Shown here piece after piece: positions 22,336-22,955 of a stretch of 22,955 bases of DNA (its first letter is position 1; every line of letters starts with the position of its first letter). The DNA is taken from contig DLDU01000003.1 in NCBI GenBank assembly GCA_002481295.1, forward strand, positions 1 through 22,955. The letters run 5' to 3'. Both the position numbers and the translations under genes were made by a program. Source of the stretch: Prevotella sp. UBA7764. Its GTDB lineage: Bacteria > Bacteroidota > Bacteroidia > Bacteroidales > Bacteroidaceae. Below the pieces are notes generated by a model that saw only the letters and a program-made list of their open reading frames with translations, had not been told where the DNA came from and did not search any database.

Positions 22336-22955
22336 ATGGAAGACAAAGAAAGAAAACTAAGAGAGAAACACATAACGTCCGCAGAGCATTCTACTCCCCT
22401 CGCCTTTGGAGAGGGGATAGGGGGTGAGGCTGCACCCGCAGAGCATTCTACTCCCCTCTCCTTTGGAGAGGGGCATGGGGGTGAGGCTGTAAGTGATGAG
22501 GCTTCTCCAACAAAGTCCGGTTTTTACGGCCAGTTTGGCGGAGCCTACGTCCCTGAGATATTATATAAATGTGTACACGACCTGCAAGACGCTTACTTGC
22601 CGATCATCGAGAGCGAGGAGTTTAAGCAGGAGTTCCGCACGCTGCTGCGCGACTACGCCGGCCGCCCCTCACCACTCTACTACGCCAAGCGCATGAGCGA
22701 GCGCTACGGCTGCCAGCTCTATCTCAAGCGCGAGGACCTTAACCATACGGGAGCGCACAAGATCAACAACGCCATCGGACAGATACTCCTCGCCCGTAAG
22801 ATGGGCAAGACACGCATCATCGCTGAGACCGGCGCCGGTCAGCACGGTGTGGCAACAGCCACGGTCTGCGCGCTCTTCGGCATGGACTGTGAGATCTTCA
22901 TGGGCAAGACCGACGTGGAGCGACAGCATCCCAACGTGGAGCGCATGAAGATGCT
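22336..22955 (+). CDS. trpB: Tryptophan synthase beta subunit with a repeat-coded N-terminal extension (partial)
   Basis: From ATG 22336 ([15 protein letters not shown]) the frame is open to the window end. The enzyme joins indole and serine using PLP. The conserved protein starts at [20 protein letters not shown], about residue 58. [33 protein letters not shown] (with the PLP Lys) and [20 protein letters not shown] follow in normal order. Residues of about 16-52 are two tandem translations of the palindromic repeat, AEHSTPL(A/S)FGEG, 19 codons apart. The 57-base period is a multiple of three, so both copies stay in frame. Other TrpB proteins begin about 10-15 residues before GFYGxFGG, so the native N terminus has been displaced or the repeats sit just after it. 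The 3' end is beyond the window. Confidence 0.93.
   Translation, partial: MEDKERKLREKHITSAEHSTPLAFGEGIGGEAAPAEHSTPLSFGEGHGGEAVSDEASPTKSGFYGQFGGAYVPEILYKCVHDLQDAYLPIIESEEFKQEFRTLLRDYAGRPSPLYYAKRMSERYGCQLYLKREDLNHTGAHKINNAIGQILLARKMGKTRIIAETGAGQHGVATATVCALFGMDCEIFMGKTDVERQHPNVERMKM
22381..22491. repeat. Two tandem palindromic repeats (B orientation) in the 5' end of trpB
   Basis: Copies begin with GCAGAGCATTCTACTCCCCT at 22381 and 22438, 57 bases apart. Each contains a CTCCCCT...AGAGGGG palindrome followed by GGGGTGAGGCTG. Both are in the same reading frame as the B copies in trpF and the DUF559 gene. Confidence 0.92.

Overview
The window looks like a chromosomal segment of a G+C-rich member of the Prevotellaceae (Bacteroidota). 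The reasons are a SusC/SusD polysaccharide-utilisation locus, lipoproteins with a Cys after an -(L/G)SC-type lipobox, promoters of the TTTG-N19/20-TAnnTTTG type found in this phylum, and the absence of Shine-Dalgarno-like sites. Genus and species cannot be fixed from the sequence alone.

Layout. 1-1830 (+): the 3' end of a sigma-70 family factor, a YfcE-type phosphodiesterase and a coiled-coil lipoprotein. 1948-3488: a tRNA-Tyr(GTA) with its promoter, a 19-bp duplication of the tRNA 3' end, a decayed chimeric gene (signal peptide and sensor-propeller fragment joined to what looks like the tail of a nucleotide-sugar dehydrogenase), two strong hairpins and an array of 22-bp-spaced motifs. This stretch reads as the scar of an old integration or rearrangement. 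3489-15686 (-): a six-gene polysaccharide-utilisation operon transcribed susC > susD > surface glycan-binding lipoprotein > BACON-GH16 endo-beta-glucanase > GH3 > GH3. The enzyme set predicts beta-glucan (laminarin or mixed-linkage glucan) breakdown: capture and cutting at the surface, import by SusCD, and release of glucose in the periplasm. The GH16 gene carries a one-base frameshift in its BACON domain. 16012-17655 (+): a divergent DUF6377-type membrane regulator, the likely controller of the locus.

17675-22955 (+): a tryptophan operon. It starts with a strong promoter, a 19-codon leader peptide containing three consecutive Trp codons, and a perfect 12-bp terminator hairpin, i.e. an attenuator. 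Then follow trpD, trpC, trpF, trpA, a DUF559 (Vsr-like) nuclease gene and the start of trpB. trpE and trpG are not in the window. The order suggests a circular permutation of the trpBEGDCFA arrangement of related bacteria.

The most unusual feature is a family of G/C-rich palindromic repeats, about ten copies in this window, that has invaded the trp operon. An inverted pair sits in frame inside trpF and adds about 73 residues. One copy forms the last codons and stop of trpA. Tandem copies extend the N terminus of trpB. Others surround and enter the DUF559 gene, which is more A+T-rich than its neighbours. All four copies in one orientation that lie inside coding sequence are read in the same frame. 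A repeat family tolerated in frame inside core enzymes, together with an embedded small nuclease that might mobilise it, is the best candidate here for an undescribed system.
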